Positions 28,519 through 38,733 of a stretch of DNA of 63,084 nucleotides are shown here, piece by piece. Origin of the DNA: Kiloniellaceae bacterium (GTDB taxonomy: Bacteria; Pseudomonadota; Alphaproteobacteria; Kiloniellales; J153); the NCBI GenBank assembly GCA_021776135.1, contig JAJFGL010000045.1, positions 1-63,084 on the forward strand, given 5' to 3'. The notes under the pieces are model-generated. The model worked only from the letters and a program-made list of their open reading frames with translations. It did no database searches and was not told the origin of the DNA. Every line of letters starts with the position of its first letter. Position 1 is the first letter of the stretch. Both the position numbers and the translations under genes were made by a program.

Positions 28519-29925
28519 ATGAGCGACGATATCGCGCTTTTGCCGGCCAGCGACCTGATCGCCAAGTACCGGGACGGCAGCCTGTCCCCGATCGAGGCGA
28601 CACGCGCCACCCTGGCGCGAATCGAGGCCCACAACGATACGCTGAACGCCTTCAACCTGATCGACGAGGAGGGCGCCTTGGCCCAGGCCAGGGAATCGGA
28701 AGAACGCTGGCGCATCGGCGCGCCGCGGGGCCGGGTCGATGGGGTGCCGACGGCGATCAAGGACTTGATCCTGACCAAGGGCTGGCCAACCCGGCGCGGC
28801 TCCCACGCGATCGACCCGGATCAGCCCTGGGAGGAAGACGCTCCCTGCGTCGCCCGCCTGCGCGAACACGGCGCCGTCCTGATCGGCAAGACCACAACCC
28901 CGGAATTCGGCTGGAAGGGGGTGACCGACAGCCCCTTGACCGGCATAACCCGCAACCCCTGGAACCCGGACAAAACCCCCGGCGGGTCGAGCGGCGGCGC
29001 GGCGGCCGCGGTCGCTTGCGGCATGAGCGCCCTGGCCATCGGCACCGACGGCGGCGGTTCGATACGAATTCCCGCCGCCTTCACCGGCATTTTCGGCTTC
29101 AAGCCCAGCTTCGGCCGGGTTCCGGCCTACCCGGCCAGCGCCTTCGGCACCTTGTCTCATGTCGGGCCCATGACCCGCACCGTGACCGACGCGGCCATCA
29201 TGATGAGCGTGATCGCGGAACCCGATGTGCGCGACTGGTACGCCTTGCCGCCCGCCGACGGCGGCAAGTCGGCCGACTACACGCAAAACCTGGATCGCGG
29301 CATCGAGGGCAAGCGCATCGCTTACAGCCCGACCCTGGGCGGGCACAAGGTGGAACCCGAAATCGCCGCCCTGGCCGCCGCCGCGGCCCAGCGCTTCACG
29401 GAGCTTGGCGCCCAGGTCGAGGAAGTGGATCCCGGCCTGCCCGATTGCGCGGAGCCGTTCCGCTATCACTGGTACGCCGGCGCGGCCATGCTTTTAAGCG
29501 CTTTCACCAAGGAACAGAAGGCGCGCATGGATCCCGGCCTGTGCGATGTCGCGGAACAGGGCGCCAAGTTCACGCTGTTCGACTACTTCGCGGCGGTCAA
29601 GCAGCGCGAGGCCATCGGCCTGGCCATGAACCGCTTCCATGAGACCTACGACCTGCTGCTGACCCCGGCCCTGCCCCTGGCGGCCTTCGAGGCCGGCCTG
29701 GAGCGGCCCCAAGATTACGGCGATGGGCGTTGGGTCGATTGGACGCCCTTTTCCTACCCCTTCAACCTGACCCGCCAGCCGGCCGCCAGCGTGCCCTGCG
29801 GCCTGACCTCGAAAGGGCTGCCGGCGGGGCTTCAGATCGTCGGGCCGCTGTATCAGGACGCCCGGGTTCTCCAGGCCGCCCGCGCCTACGAAACCCTGCA
29901 GCCTTTTCAGATGCCGGCGCTCTAA
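28519..29925 (+). CDS. Amidase signature family protein
   Basis: This 468-residue amidase has the Ser-cisSer-Lys catalytic set: Lys in PTAIKDLI, PGGSSGGAAAAVACG and the nucleophile region GTDGGGSIRIPAAFTGIFGFK. The ends RQPAASVPCG and GLPAGLQIVGP are also typical. It hydrolyses an amide of unknown identity; it is not GatA, since no gatB/gatC is nearby and the neighbours are fatty acid genes. It stands alone, 122 nt upstream of the thiolase. Confidence 0.92.
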   Translation: MSDDIALLPASDLIAKYRDGSLSPIEATRATLARIEAHNDTLNAFNLIDEEGALAQARESEERWRIGAPRGRVDGVPTAIKDLILTKGWPTRRGSHAIDPDQPWEEDAPCVARLREHGAVLIGKTTTPEFGWKGVTDSPLTGITRNPWNPDKTPGGSSGGAAAAVACGMSALAIGTDGGGSIRIPAAFTGIFGFKPSFGRVPAYPASAFGTLSHVGPMTRTVTDAAIMMSVIAEPDVRDWYALPPADGGKSADYTQNLDRGIEGKRIAYSPTLGGHKVEPEIAALAAAAAQRFTELGAQVEEVDPGLPDCAEPFRYHWYAGAAMLLSAFTKEQKARMDPGLCDVAEQGAKFTLFDYFAAVKQREAIGLAMNRFHETYDLLLTPALPLAAFEAGLERPQDYGDGRWVDWTPFSYPFNLTRQPAASVPCGLTSKGLPAGLQIVGPLYQDARVLQAARAYETLQPFQMPAL

Positions 29926-29957
29926 TGGCCAAGATCGGCCCACGGTAATACATTCTT

Positions 29958-29974
29958 AGGTAATACTTTTACCT
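29958..29974. promoter_or_regulatory. Inverted repeat upstream of the fatty acid oxidation operon
   Basis: AGGTAA-TACTT-TTACCT is a perfect 6-bp inverted repeat in an AT-rich patch between the amidase stop and the thiolase start. A second GGTAATAC copy (29945-29952) lies just upstream as a direct repeat. It is a candidate operator for a regulator of the downstream operon. Confidence 0.35.
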
Positions 29975-30047
29975 GCATATTATGCCGGCTCTTCCCGCGT
30001 GCGCGTGGGGGGTTCGATCCGTGCGGCCGCGAAATCTGGAGTCGAAC

Positions 30048-31187
30048 ATGCAAAAAAACGTCGTCATCGCGGGTTACGCCCGTTCGCCGTTCCATTTCGC
30101 CACTAAGGGGGATCTGGCGCGGGTCCGTCCGGACGAAATGGCCGCCCAGGTGGTGCGCGGCCTGATTGAGAAGACCGGGGTCGATGCCACCGCCATCGAA
30201 GACTTGATCGTCGGCTGCGCCTTTCCGGAGGGCGAACAAGGCCTGAATGTCGCCCGCCTGATCGGCTTTCTGGCCGAGCTGCCGCTGAGTGTCGCGGGCA
30301 TGACCGTGAACCGCTTCTGCGGCTCCTCCATGCAGGCCATGCATATCGCCGCCGGGGCCATACAAATGAACGCCGGGGAGGCCTTTATCTGCGCCGGGGT
30401 CGAATCCATGAGCCGGGTGCCCATGGCCGGATTCAATCCCATGCTGCACCCGGACCTGGCCGCGCGTTTCCCGGCCGCCTACATCTCCATGGGCGAAACC
30501 GCCGAGAACGTGGCCGGCAAATACAATATCGGCCGGGACCGCCAAGACGCCTTCGCGGTCGAGAGCCACCGCCGCGCCGCCACCGCGCAAAGCGCGGGAA
30601 AACTCAACGACGAGATCGTTCCCATCCGCCAGGGCAACCACACCATCGACGCCGACGGCTGCATCCGCGCCGATACCACGGCGGAGGCCCTGGCCGGCCT
30701 GAAGCCCGCTTTCAAAACCGATGGCTCGGTTACCGCCGGCACCGCCTCGCCCCTGACCGACGGCGCCTCGGCGGTCCTGGTGACCACGGAAGACTTCGCC
30801 AAGGCCGCCGGCCTGACCCCCCTGGCCAGGATACGCGCCAGCGCGGTCGTGGGCTGCGGGCCGGAAATCATGGGCATCGGCCCGGTCGCGGCCAGCCAGA
30901 AGGCCCTGGCGCGCGCCGGCGTGAAGGCCAGCGATATCGATATCATCGAACTGAACGAGGCCTTCGCGGCGCAGGCCCTGGCCTGTATCGACGAACTGGG
31001 CCTGGACCCGGCGCGGATCAACCTGGACGGCGGCGCCATCGCCCTCGGCCATCCCCTGGGGGCCACGGGCGCGCGCATCACCGGCAAGGCGGCGGCGCTC
31101 TTGCAACGCGAGGGCAAGTCCCTGGCCTTGGCCACCCAGTGTATCGGCGGCGGTCAAGGCATAGCGACGGTCCTGGAGGCGGCCTGA
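30048..31187 (+). CDS. Acetyl-CoA acyltransferase (thiolase)
   Basis: This 379-residue thiolase II family enzyme has the acylated Cys in VNRFCGSSMQA, His in GGAIALGHPLGATGAR and the second Cys in QCIGGGQG. It performs the last step of beta-oxidation, cleaving 3-ketoacyl-CoA. ATG 30048 follows TGGAG at good spacing; a start at 29982 adds unrelated residues. The stop overlaps the start of the next gene by 1 nt (TGATG), so this is the first gene of a tight fad operon. Confidence 0.93.
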   Translation: MQKNVVIAGYARSPFHFATKGDLARVRPDEMAAQVVRGLIEKTGVDATAIEDLIVGCAFPEGEQGLNVARLIGFLAELPLSVAGMTVNRFCGSSMQAMHIAAGAIQMNAGEAFICAGVESMSRVPMAGFNPMLHPDLAARFPAAYISMGETAENVAGKYNIGRDRQDAFAVESHRRAATAQSAGKLNDEIVPIRQGNHTIDADGCIRADTTAEALAGLKPAFKTDGSVTAGTASPLTDGASAVLVTTEDFAKAAGLTPLARIRASAVVGCGPEIMGIGPVAASQKALARAGVKASDIDIIELNEAFAAQALACIDELGLDPARINLDGGAIALGHPLGATGARITGKAAALLQREGKSLALATQCIGGGQGIATVLEAA

Positions 31188-33523
31188 TGAAAATCGAAAA
31201 GGCCGCCGTTATCGGCGCCGGGGTGATGGGCAGCGGTATTGCCGCCCATCTCGCCAATGCCGGCGTGCCGGTCTTGCTTCTCGATGTCCCCAGCAGCAAC
31301 GGCGCGGGCCGCAATGCCCTGGCCGAGGGCGCGGTCCAGCGCATGCTGAAAGCCGACCCGGCGCCCTTCATGAGCAAGCGGACGGCCAAGCTGGTCATCC
31401 CCGGCAATACCGAGGACGACATGGCCCGCCTGGCCGAGGCCGATTGGATTATCGAGGTGGTGGTCGAAAACCTGGAGATCAAGCAAGACCTCTACGCGAA
31501 GATCGAGGCCGTGCGCCGGGACGGCAGCATCGTCTCCTCCAACACCTCCACCCTACCCCTCAGCCAGCTAACGGCCGGCATGCCGGAACGCTTCGCGCGC
31601 GACTTTCTGATTACCCACTTCTTCAATCCGCCGCGCTATATGCGCCTGCTGGAAGTCGTCGCCGGCACTAACACGCGGCCCGAGGCCGTAACCGGCATAA
31701 GCGATTTCTGCGACCGGCGCCTGGGCAAGGGCATCGTCCTATGCCGCGACACGCCCGGTTTCGTCGCCAACCGGATCGGCAGTTTCTGGCTGCAATGCGC
31801 CGCCATCGAGGCCATGGACCACAAGATGAGCGTCGAAGAGGCCGATGCGGTCATGGGCCGCCCCCTGGGGATTCCCAAGACCGGGCTTTTCGGTTTGCTC
31901 GATCTGGTCGGCCTCGACCTCATGCCCAAGGTGGACGCCAGCCTGGCCGCCGCCCTGCCCCAAGACGACGCCTATCACGGCATCCGCCGGCCCTGGCCGC
32001 TGCTGGATAAGCTGATCGCCGAGGGTTACACGGGCCGCAAGGGCAAGGGCGGCTTCTACCGCCTGAACCGGGACGGCGGCGGCAAGGTCAAGGAAGCCAT
32101 AAACCTGGCCACGGGCGACTACGCCCCGGCCGCCAAGCCGGCCCTGGAAAGCCTGCAACTGGGCCGCGCCGCCGGGCTAAAGGGCCTGGTGGAACACAAC
32201 GACCGGGGCGGCAAGTACGCCTGGGCCGTGCTGTCGCAGGTGCTGACTTACGCCGCCACCCATGTGCCGGAAATCGCCGATACGGTCTGGGACGTAGACC
32301 GGGCCATGCAGTTGGGTTACGCCTGGAAATACGGCCCCTTTGAGCTGATCGACCGCTTGGGCGCGGCCTATGTCGCCGCGCGCCTGGAGGCCGAGGGCAA
32401 GGACGTGCCGGCCCTGCTGGCCACCGCCGCCAAGGCCGGCGCCTTCTACCGCGTCCATGAAGGGCGCCAGCAATTCCTGGCCGTTTCCGGCGATTACGCC
32501 GATGTGCCGCGTCCTGAGGGCTGCATCCTGCTCGCGGACATCAAGCTCACCTCCAAGCCGATCAAGAAAAACGGCTCAGCCAGCCTCTGGGATATTGGCG
32601 ACGGCGTGGTCTGCCTGGAGGTTCACACCAAGCTGAACACCATCGACACGGATGTGTTTTCAATTCTGGAAATCGCCATAAAGACGGTCGAAAAAGACAG
32701 CGCCTACAAGGCCCTGGTGATCTACAACGAAGGCACGCACTTTTCCGCCGGGGCCAACCTGGGACTGGCGTTGTTCGCCGCCAACACCGGCCTCTGGCCC
32801 ATGATCGAAGGCATGGTCGAACAAGGCCAGAAGACCTACCGGCGGATGAAATACGCGGACTTTCCCGTGGTCGCCGCCCCTTCGGGCCTGGCCCTGGGCG
32901 GCGGTTGCGAAATTCTGCTCAACGCCGACGCCGTGCAGGCCCACACGGAATCCTATGTCGGACTGGTCGAGGCCGGTGTCGGCGTGATTCCGGCCTGGGG
33001 CGGCTGCGTCGAGCTGCTCCATAGATTCGCGAGCGATCCCAAGCGTCCCCGCGGTCCCATGCCGCCGGTGATTAGCGCCTTCGAGACCATCGGCATGGCC
33101 CAGGTCGCGAAGTCGGCCTTCGAAGCCAAGGCCATGGGCTTCATGCGCCCTGGCGACGAGATCACCTTCAACCGCGAACGCCTGCTGGCCGACGCCAAGG
33201 CCAAGGCGCTTTCCCTGGCCAAGGATTACACGCCGCCGGAACCGATCGAACTGACCCTGCCCGGCCCCAGCGGCAAGACCACCCTGGCCTTCGCGGTCCG
33301 CGACCTTCTGGCCAAGGGCGTCGCGACCCCCCATGACGAGGCGGTCGCGAGTGCCTTGGCCGAGGTTCTGTCCGGCGGCCCCAAGGCCGATATGACCGAG
33401 CCGGTGAGCGAAAAAGAGATCCTCGCCCTGGAACGCGCCGCCTTCATGAAAATGGTCAGGACCGAACCGACGCTCGCGCGCATGGAACACACCCTGACCA
33501 CCGGCAAGCCGCTGAGGAACTAG
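31187..33523 (+). CDS. 3-hydroxyacyl-CoA dehydrogenase / enoyl-CoA hydratase fusion
   Basis: This 778-residue bifunctional beta-oxidation enzyme has the dehydrogenase first: VIGAGVMGSGIAAHLANAG is the NAD site and THFFNPPRYMRLLEVV is characteristic. A C-terminal HAD domain with GKGGFY follows. The hydratase comes last (about residues 470-690), with SAGANLGL, LGGGCEILLNAD and LVEAGVGVIPAWGG carrying the catalytic Glu. This order is that of Bacillus FadN and the reverse of FadB/FadJ. It forms an operon with the thiolase before it and the acyl-CoA dehydrogenase 3 nt after it. Confidence 0.93.
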   Translation: MKIEKAAVIGAGVMGSGIAAHLANAGVPVLLLDVPSSNGAGRNALAEGAVQRMLKADPAPFMSKRTAKLVIPGNTEDDMARLAEADWIIEVVVENLEIKQDLYAKIEAVRRDGSIVSSNTSTLPLSQLTAGMPERFARDFLITHFFNPPRYMRLLEVVAGTNTRPEAVTGISDFCDRRLGKGIVLCRDTPGFVANRIGSFWLQCAAIEAMDHKMSVEEADAVMGRPLGIPKTGLFGLLDLVGLDLMPKVDASLAAALPQDDAYHGIRRPWPLLDKLIAEGYTGRKGKGGFYRLNRDGGGKVKEAINLATGDYAPAAKPALESLQLGRAAGLKGLVEHNDRGGKYAWAVLSQVLTYAATHVPEIADTVWDVDRAMQLGYAWKYGPFELIDRLGAAYVAARLEAEGKDVPALLATAAKAGAFYRVHEGRQQFLAVSGDYADVPRPEGCILLADIKLTSKPIKKNGSASLWDIGDGVVCLEVHTKLNTIDTDVFSILEIAIKTVEKDSAYKALVIYNEGTHFSAGANLGLALFAANTGLWPMIEGMVEQGQKTYRRMKYADFPVVAAPSGLALGGGCEILLNADAVQAHTESYVGLVEAGVGVIPAWGGCVELLHRFASDPKRPRGPMPPVISAFETIGMAQVAKSAFEAKAMGFMRPGDEITFNRERLLADAKAKALSLAKDYTPPEPIELTLPGPSGKTTLAFAVRDLLAKGVATPHDEAVASALAEVLSGGPKADMTEPVSEKEILALERAAFMKMVRTEPTLARMEHTLTTGKPLRN

Positions 33524-33526
33524 ACC

Positions 33527-35332
33527 ATGGTTACCTATACCGCGCCGCTTGAGGACATCCGTTTCGCGCTGTTCGATCTTTGGGACTACGAGCAAACGGT
33601 TCCACCCCTGCCGGGGTGCGGGGACGCGACCGGCGATATGGTCGAGGCGGTCTTTGAAGAGGCGGCCAAGCTGTGCGTCAACGAGTTGTTGCCGATCAAC
33701 CGTTCGGGCGACGAAGAGGGCTGTGTTTTCGAGAACGGCACGGTGCGCACCCCCAAGGGTTTCAAGGAAGCCTATACGGCCTTTATCGAAGGCGGCTGGG
33801 CCGGGCTTGCCGCCGACCCGGACTACGGCGGGATGGGCCTGCCCAAGACCGTGCAATTCGTGGTCGAGGAATTGATCTGCTCGACCAACCTCAGCCTCGG
33901 TATCTATCCCGGCCTGAGCCACGGCGCCTACAACGCCCTGGAAAATTACGGCAACGATGCCCTCAAGGCCCTGTTCCTGCCTAAGCTGAGCGACGGCACC
34001 TGGTCCGGCACCATGTGCCTGACCGAGCCCCAGTGCGGCACCGACCTGGGCCTGATCCGCACCAAGGCGGTGCCCAACGGCGCCCTGGGGCCCGACGGCG
34101 AGACCGCCTATAAGATCACCGGCACCAAGATCTTCATCTCCGCCGGCGAGCACGACCTGACCGAGAATATTCTGCACCTGGTCCTGGCCAAGCTGCCCGA
34201 TGCGCCGCCGGGGGCCAAGGGTATCTCGCTGTTCCTGGTGCCCAAGTTCATCGCCAAGAGCGACGCCGCCCTTGGCCCGCGCAACGGCGTCGCCTGCGGG
34301 TCGATCGAACATAAGATGGGCATCAAGGCCTCGGCCACCTGCGTCATGAACTTCGACGCGGCGGAGGGCTACCTGGTCGGCAAACCCCACGGAGGCCTAC
34401 GCGCCATGTTCGCCATGATGAACACCGCGCGGCTTGCCGTGGGTATTCAAGGCTTGGGCCTGGCCGAGACGGCCTATCAATCCGCCGCCGCCTATGCCAA
34501 GGAGCGCACCCAGGGGCGGTCGCTGAAAGGCGCGAAATACCCCGAAAAGTCCGCCGACCCGATCATCGTGCATCCCGACGTGCGTAAGATGCTTTTGACC
34601 ATGCGCGCGCAGATCGAAGGCAGCCGGGCGCTGGCCGCCTGGATCGGCATGGCGGTCGATGTCGCCGAACGCCACCCGGACCAGGCCAAGCGCCAAGAAG
34701 CCGACGACCTGGTCGCGCTCATGACCCCGATTATCAAGGCCTACTTCACCGACCTCGGCTTCGAGGCGACGAACATGGGCATGCAGATCTTCGGCGGTCA
34801 CGGTTTCATCCGCGAACACGGCATGGAGCAACTGGTGCGCGACGCGCGCATCGCCCAACTCTACGAAGGCACCAACGGTATTCAGGCGCTGGATCTGGTC
34901 GGCCGCAAGCTGCCCCAAGGCATGGGCCGCCTGCTGCGCCGTTTTTTCCACCCGGTACTCGCCTTTATCGAGGACAACCAAGCCAACGCCGAGTTGGCCG
35001 ACTACGTCCTGCCCCTGGCCAAAGCCTTCGGCCGCCTGCAACAGGCGACCGCCTGGGTCGCGCAGCAAGGCTTGAGAGACCCCGAGGAAGCCGGCGCGGC
35101 GGCGAGCGATTACCTGCGTCTCTTCGCCCTTACCGCCCTGGCCTTTATCTGGGCGCGCACGGCGCAGGCCGTGCTCGCCATGCCCGAGGCCGACCGCCAG
35201 GCGTTTCATAAGGCCAAGCTGACCACCGCGCGCTTTTACATGACCCGCCTCCTGCCCGAAACCTCCAGCCTCTTCGCCATGATCAACGCCGGCGCCAAGC
35301 CGGTCATGGAACCCGAAGAAGCCTGGTTTTAG
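33527..35332 (+). CDS. Acyl-CoA dehydrogenase (FadE/DmdC-like, ~600 aa class)
   Basis: This 601-residue flavoenzyme includes an N-terminal helical region, MCLTEPQCGTDLGLIRTKA (flavin and substrate contacts), MNTARLAVGIQGLGLAE, MQIFGGHGFIREHGMEQL and YEGTNGIQALDLVGRK, whose Glu is the likely base. The extra C-terminal domain (about residues 470-600) distinguishes this class from 380-residue dehydrogenases. It makes the first oxidation in beta-oxidation. DmdC-type methylmercaptopropionyl-CoA dehydrogenases share this architecture and cannot be excluded. It is third in the operon. Confidence 0.92.
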   Translation: MVTYTAPLEDIRFALFDLWDYEQTVPPLPGCGDATGDMVEAVFEEAAKLCVNELLPINRSGDEEGCVFENGTVRTPKGFKEAYTAFIEGGWAGLAADPDYGGMGLPKTVQFVVEELICSTNLSLGIYPGLSHGAYNALENYGNDALKALFLPKLSDGTWSGTMCLTEPQCGTDLGLIRTKAVPNGALGPDGETAYKITGTKIFISAGEHDLTENILHLVLAKLPDAPPGAKGISLFLVPKFIAKSDAALGPRNGVACGSIEHKMGIKASATCVMNFDAAEGYLVGKPHGGLRAMFAMMNTARLAVGIQGLGLAETAYQSAAAYAKERTQGRSLKGAKYPEKSADPIIVHPDVRKMLLTMRAQIEGSRALAAWIGMAVDVAERHPDQAKRQEADDLVALMTPIIKAYFTDLGFEATNMGMQIFGGHGFIREHGMEQLVRDARIAQLYEGTNGIQALDLVGRKLPQGMGRLLRRFFHPVLAFIEDNQANAELADYVLPLAKAFGRLQQATAWVAQQGLRDPEEAGAAASDYLRLFALTALAFIWARTAQAVLAMPEADRQAFHKAKLTTARFYMTRLLPETSSLFAMINAGAKPVMEPEEAWF

Positions 35333-35358
35333 AATTTACGGATTGAAAGAATCGAACC

Positions 35359-35571
35359 ATGGCCGAGAAAAAACCAGACCGGGGCGACCAGGAGAAAGGC
35401 ATGCTCAACGACATCGGCGGCCGCGAGGATGCGGTGGCGGTGGCGCCAGCGGTGGCGCCAAGCGCCACGGTATCGATCGGCTGGATGGGCTATTTCGGCG
35501 GCGTCCTCTGGGCAACGGTCCTGGGCATGGCCGGCTTCATCGCCTGGCTGGCGTTTACCAACGGCGGCTAA
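35359..35571 (+). CDS. Small single-span membrane protein after the fad operon
   Basis: This 70-residue protein has a charged N-terminal half (MAEKKPDRGDQEKGML), a VAVAPAVAP stretch and a single C-terminal transmembrane helix (MGYFGGVLWATVLGMAGFIAWLAF). The gene lies 26 nt after the dehydrogenase stop and just before a terminator-like hairpin, so it seems to be the last gene of the operon. I recognise no family. It may anchor or modulate a partner at the membrane. Confidence 0.6.
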   Translation: MAEKKPDRGDQEKGMLNDIGGREDAVAVAPAVAPSATVSIGWMGYFGGVLWATVLGMAGFIAWLAFTNGG

Positions 35572-35573
35572 AT

Positions 35574-35594
35574 GCGCCTACGGCACCTAGGCGC
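35574..35594 (+). terminator. Probable terminator of the fad operon
   Basis: GCGCCTA-CGGCACC-TAGGCGC forms a perfect 7-bp stem with a 7-nt loop, 3 nt after the stop of the small membrane protein, and is followed by TTCTTC. It lies in the 77-nt gap before nrdJ. Confidence 0.6.
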
Positions 35595-35648
35595 TTCTTC
35601 AAAAACTAGAGCCCTTTATTACCGAATCGTCGAGGCTTAGTATAAGCC

Positions 35649-37952
35649 ATGGTACCGTTATCCGCCCTATCGCGGCAGATTTGGGACATGAAGTACCGCC
35701 TCAAGACGGCGGAGGGCGCGCCCCTGGACAAGTCCGTGGCGCAAACCTGGGCCCGGGTGGCGCACGCCCTGGCCGCGCCCGAGGCCGAGCCGGCTAAGTG
35801 GGAGCCGGTCTTCGCCGCCGCCATGAAGGACTTCGCCTTCATTCCCGCCGGCCGGATCCTGGCCGGCGCCGGGACGCAGCGCAAGGTGACCCTGTTCAAC
35901 TGCTTCGTCATGGGCACCGTCCCCGACGACATGGGCGGCATCTTCGCGGCCTTGCAGGAAGCCGCCCTGACCCTGCAGCAAGGCGGCGGCATCGGCTATG
36001 ATTTTTCGACCCTGCGGCCCAAGGGCGCGCTGGTAAAAGGGGTCGGCGCCGACGCCTCCGGCCCGCTCAGCTTCATGGATGTCTGGGACGCCATGTGCCG
36101 CACGATCATGAGCGCGGGCACCCGCCGGGGCGCCATGATGGCAACCCTCGCCTGCGATCATCCCGATATCGAGGACTTTATCGAGGCCAAGTGGCAACCG
36201 GACCGCCTGCGCATGTTCAACCTTTCGGTCCTGGTCAGCGACGCCTTCGTTCAGGCGGTGCGCGAGGACGGCGAGTGGAATTTGGTCTTCGAGGGCACCC
36301 ACTACCGCACGCTTTCCGCCCGCGCGCTGTGGGACAAGATCATGCGCGCGACCTATGCCATGGCCGAACCGGGGGTCATCTTCATCGACCGCATCAACCG
36401 CGCCAATAATCTTTGGTACTGCGAGGATATTCGCTGCACCAATCCTTGCGGTGAGCAAGCCCTGCCCCCTTACGGCGCCTGTCTGCTGGGTTCCATCAAC
36501 CTGGCCAGCCTGGTGCGCGCGCCTTTCGAGACCGGGGCGGCCTTGGATATGGAGCGGCTTGAAAAGCTCGTTCCAGTGGCCGTGCGCATGTTGGACAACG
36601 CCATCGAAGCCTCGCGCTTTCCCCTGCCGCAACAGGCGGCGGAAGCGAAGGCCAAGCGCCGCATCGGCCTGGGCATCACCGGCCTCGGCGATGCCCTGAT
36701 CATGTGCGGGGCGCGCTACGGCAGCGCCCAGGCGGTCGAGATGACGGAAAGCTGGATGTCGGCGATCCGCCGCCACGCCTACTTGGCGTCCTGCGGCCTC
36801 GCCCGGGAAAAAGGCGCTTTTCCCCTCTACGACAAAGAGAAATACCTGCAAGGCGAGACGATCAAGACCCTGGACGAGCCCTTACGCACCGCCATCGCTG
36901 AACACGGTATGCGCAACGCCCTGGTCACCTCGGTCGCGCCGACCGGCACCATCTCGCTGTTCGCCGACAACGTGTCCTCGGGCCTGGAGCCGATCTTCGC
37001 CTTCACCTACACGCGCCAGATCACCCTGGCCGGCGGTGAACGCAAAAGCGAGGAGGTCAGCGACTACGCTTACCGCCTGTTCCGCCGCCTCAAGGGCGGG
37101 GACGCGCCCCTGCCGGCCGCCTTCGTCGACGCCCAATCCCTAGAACCGGCGGCCCATGTGGTCATGCAAGCGGCCGTGCAAAAGTACGTCGACGCCTCGG
37201 TCTCCAAAACCATCAACATGGCCGAGGATATTCCCTTCGAGGCCTTCGCGGACGTCTACATGCAGGCCTACGACCTGGGCTGCAAGGGCTGCACCACCTA
37301 CCGGCCCAACGCCATCAGCGGCGCGGTTCTGGAATCGCGCTCCAGCGCCCCGGACGAAACCGGGGCCGTGGCCGCGCCGCGCGCGCGAACGCCCGAGGAC
37401 GCGGGCGCCGTGGTCTATATGACCCAACCCCTCGACCGGCCGGAAACCCTGCCGGGACGCACCTACAAGCTGCGCTGGCCGGAAAGCGAGCACGCCATTT
37501 ACGTGACCCTCAACGACATCGTGCAGGACGGCCGCAGAAGGCCCTTCGAGATTTTCATCAACTCCAAGAACATGGAACATTATTCCTGGACCGTGGCCCT
37601 GACCCGCATGATCAGCGCCGTGTTCCGGCGCGGCGGCGATGTCGCCTTCGTGGTCGAGGAACTAAAGGCGGTCTTCGATCCGCGCGGCGGCGCCTGGCTG
37701 GGCGGCAAGTACGTGCCCTCCCTGCTCGCCGCCATCGGTTCCATCATCCAGCAACACATGATCGACATCGGCTTCATGGCCGGCGATAGCGAGCCACGAG
37801 CCCTGGCCATGAACCAGACCCCGCCGCGCGAAGGCGCGGGCGCCGGCCGCCCCAAGGGCATCCGCCAATGCCCCAAGTGCGGTTCTGCCGGCCTCATCCA
37901 CCAGGAAGGCTGCGATCTCTGCACCTCCTGCGGCTACTCCAAATGCGGGTGA
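35649..37952 (+). CDS. nrdJ: Adenosylcobalamin-dependent ribonucleotide reductase (class II)
   Basis: This 767-residue protein has the alpha-barrel with [29 protein letters not shown], the radical-site [21 protein letters not shown] region and [12 protein letters not shown]-terminal zinc/redox tail ([21 protein letters not shown]) follows. Class II enzymes use adenosylcobalamin to start the radical, so dNTP synthesis here relies on B12, linking it to cobST and MeaB in the same window. No class I genes are adjacent. The codons for the last residues, GYSKCG-stop, are nearly duplicated after queE. Confidence 0.96.
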   Translation: MVPLSALSRQIWDMKYRLKTAEGAPLDKSVAQTWARVAHALAAPEAEPAKWEPVFAAAMKDFAFIPAGRILAGAGTQRKVTLFNCFVMGTVPDDMGGIFAALQEAALTLQQGGGIGYDFSTLRPKGALVKGVGADASGPLSFMDVWDAMCRTIMSAGTRRGAMMATLACDHPDIEDFIEAKWQPDRLRMFNLSVLVSDAFVQAVREDGEWNLVFEGTHYRTLSARALWDKIMRATYAMAEPGVIFIDRINRANNLWYCEDIRCTNPCGEQALPPYGACLLGSINLASLVRAPFETGAALDMERLEKLVPVAVRMLDNAIEASRFPLPQQAAEAKAKRRIGLGITGLGDALIMCGARYGSAQAVEMTESWMSAIRRHAYLASCGLAREKGAFPLYDKEKYLQGETIKTLDEPLRTAIAEHGMRNALVTSVAPTGTISLFADNVSSGLEPIFAFTYTRQITLAGGERKSEEVSDYAYRLFRRLKGGDAPLPAAFVDAQSLEPAAHVVMQAAVQKYVDASVSKTINMAEDIPFEAFADVYMQAYDLGCKGCTTYRPNAISGAVLESRSSAPDETGAVAAPRARTPEDAGAVVYMTQPLDRPETLPGRTYKLRWPESEHAIYVTLNDIVQDGRRRPFEIFINSKNMEHYSWTVALTRMISAVFRRGGDVAFVVEELKAVFDPRGGAWLGGKYVPSLLAAIGSIIQQHMIDIGFMAGDSEPRALAMNQTPPREGAGAGRPKGIRQCPKCGSAGLIHQEGCDLCTSCGYSKCG

Positions 37953-37989
37953 GGGTTTCGAGACGACGCCCGCGCGCCGAGGAGAGTCC

Positions 37990-38733
37990 ATGCCCGAATT
38001 GAATCCGCGAAACGCCCTGGTGCTGTTCTCCGGCGGACAGGATTCGGCGACCTGTCTGGCCTGGGCACTGGACCGCTTCGCGCGTGTCGAGACCGTCGGC
38101 TTCGACTACGGACAGCGGCACGAGGTCGAAATGACCGCGCGCCTGAATGTTCTGCGCGAGATCGTGAAGATCGATGGCGGCTGGTCCGAGCGGCTCGGCG
38201 CGGACCATGTGCTGGATCTGCGCGTGCTCGGCCAAGTCGGCGAGACCGCCTTGACCCACGACATGACCATCGCCGTGGCCGAGAGCGGCTTGCCCAATAC
38301 CTTCGTGCCGGGGCGGAACCTTCTGTTCCTGACGCTTGCCGGGGCGCTCGCCTACCGGCGCGGGATCAAACATTTGGTCGCCGGCGTCTGCGAGACCGAT
38401 TTCTCCGGTTATCCCGACTGCCGGGACGATACCGTCAAGGCGGTCCAGGTGGCCTTGAACCTGGGCATGGATCAGCGCTTCGTCATAGACACGCCGCTTA
38501 TGTGGCTGGATAAGTCCGAGACCTGGGACTTGGCGGAGACACTCGGCGGCGGCGCCCTGGTCGAGTTGATCGTCGAGGTCACGCACACCTGCTATCTGGG
38601 CGAGTGGCGCGCGCGCCGCGACTGGGGCTATGGCTGCGGCCAATGCCCCGCGTGCGAATTGCGCCAGGCGGGGTATGAGCGATACCGCGCCAGGCGGTTC
38701 ACGAGCGGGCCTAGGCCCGAAGGCCGATGCTAG
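37990..38733 (+). CDS. queC: 7-cyano-7-deazaguanine synthase
   Basis: This 247-residue ATP pyrophosphatase has the P-loop [63 protein letters not shown] and a C-terminal zinc site [16 protein letters not shown]. It converts carboxydeazaguanine to preQ0 in queuosine synthesis. The stop overlaps queE by 7 nt. It follows nrdJ by 37 nt. Confidence 0.96.
   Translation: MPELNPRNALVLFSGGQDSATCLAWALDRFARVETVGFDYGQRHEVEMTARLNVLREIVKIDGGWSERLGADHVLDLRVLGQVGETALTHDMTIAVAESGLPNTFVPGRNLLFLTLAGALAYRRGIKHLVAGVCETDFSGYPDCRDDTVKAVQVALNLGMDQRFVIDTPLMWLDKSETWDLAETLGGGALVELIVEVTHTCYLGEWRARRDWGYGCGQCPACELRQAGYERYRARRFTSGPRPEGRC

Noticed and set aside
30006-30030. tRNA-like GGTTCGATCC T-loop motif upstream of the thiolase
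   Set aside because: The flanking 5-bp T stem does not pair, and no anticodon or acceptor arm can be formed.
32660-34390. 576-codon minus-strand frame across the fad operon
   Set aside because: It is antisense to two confidently identified enzymes.
35572-35648. Cobalamin riboswitch before nrdJ
   Set aside because: The gap is only 77 nt and is mostly a terminator hairpin; no B12-box-like sequence is visible.
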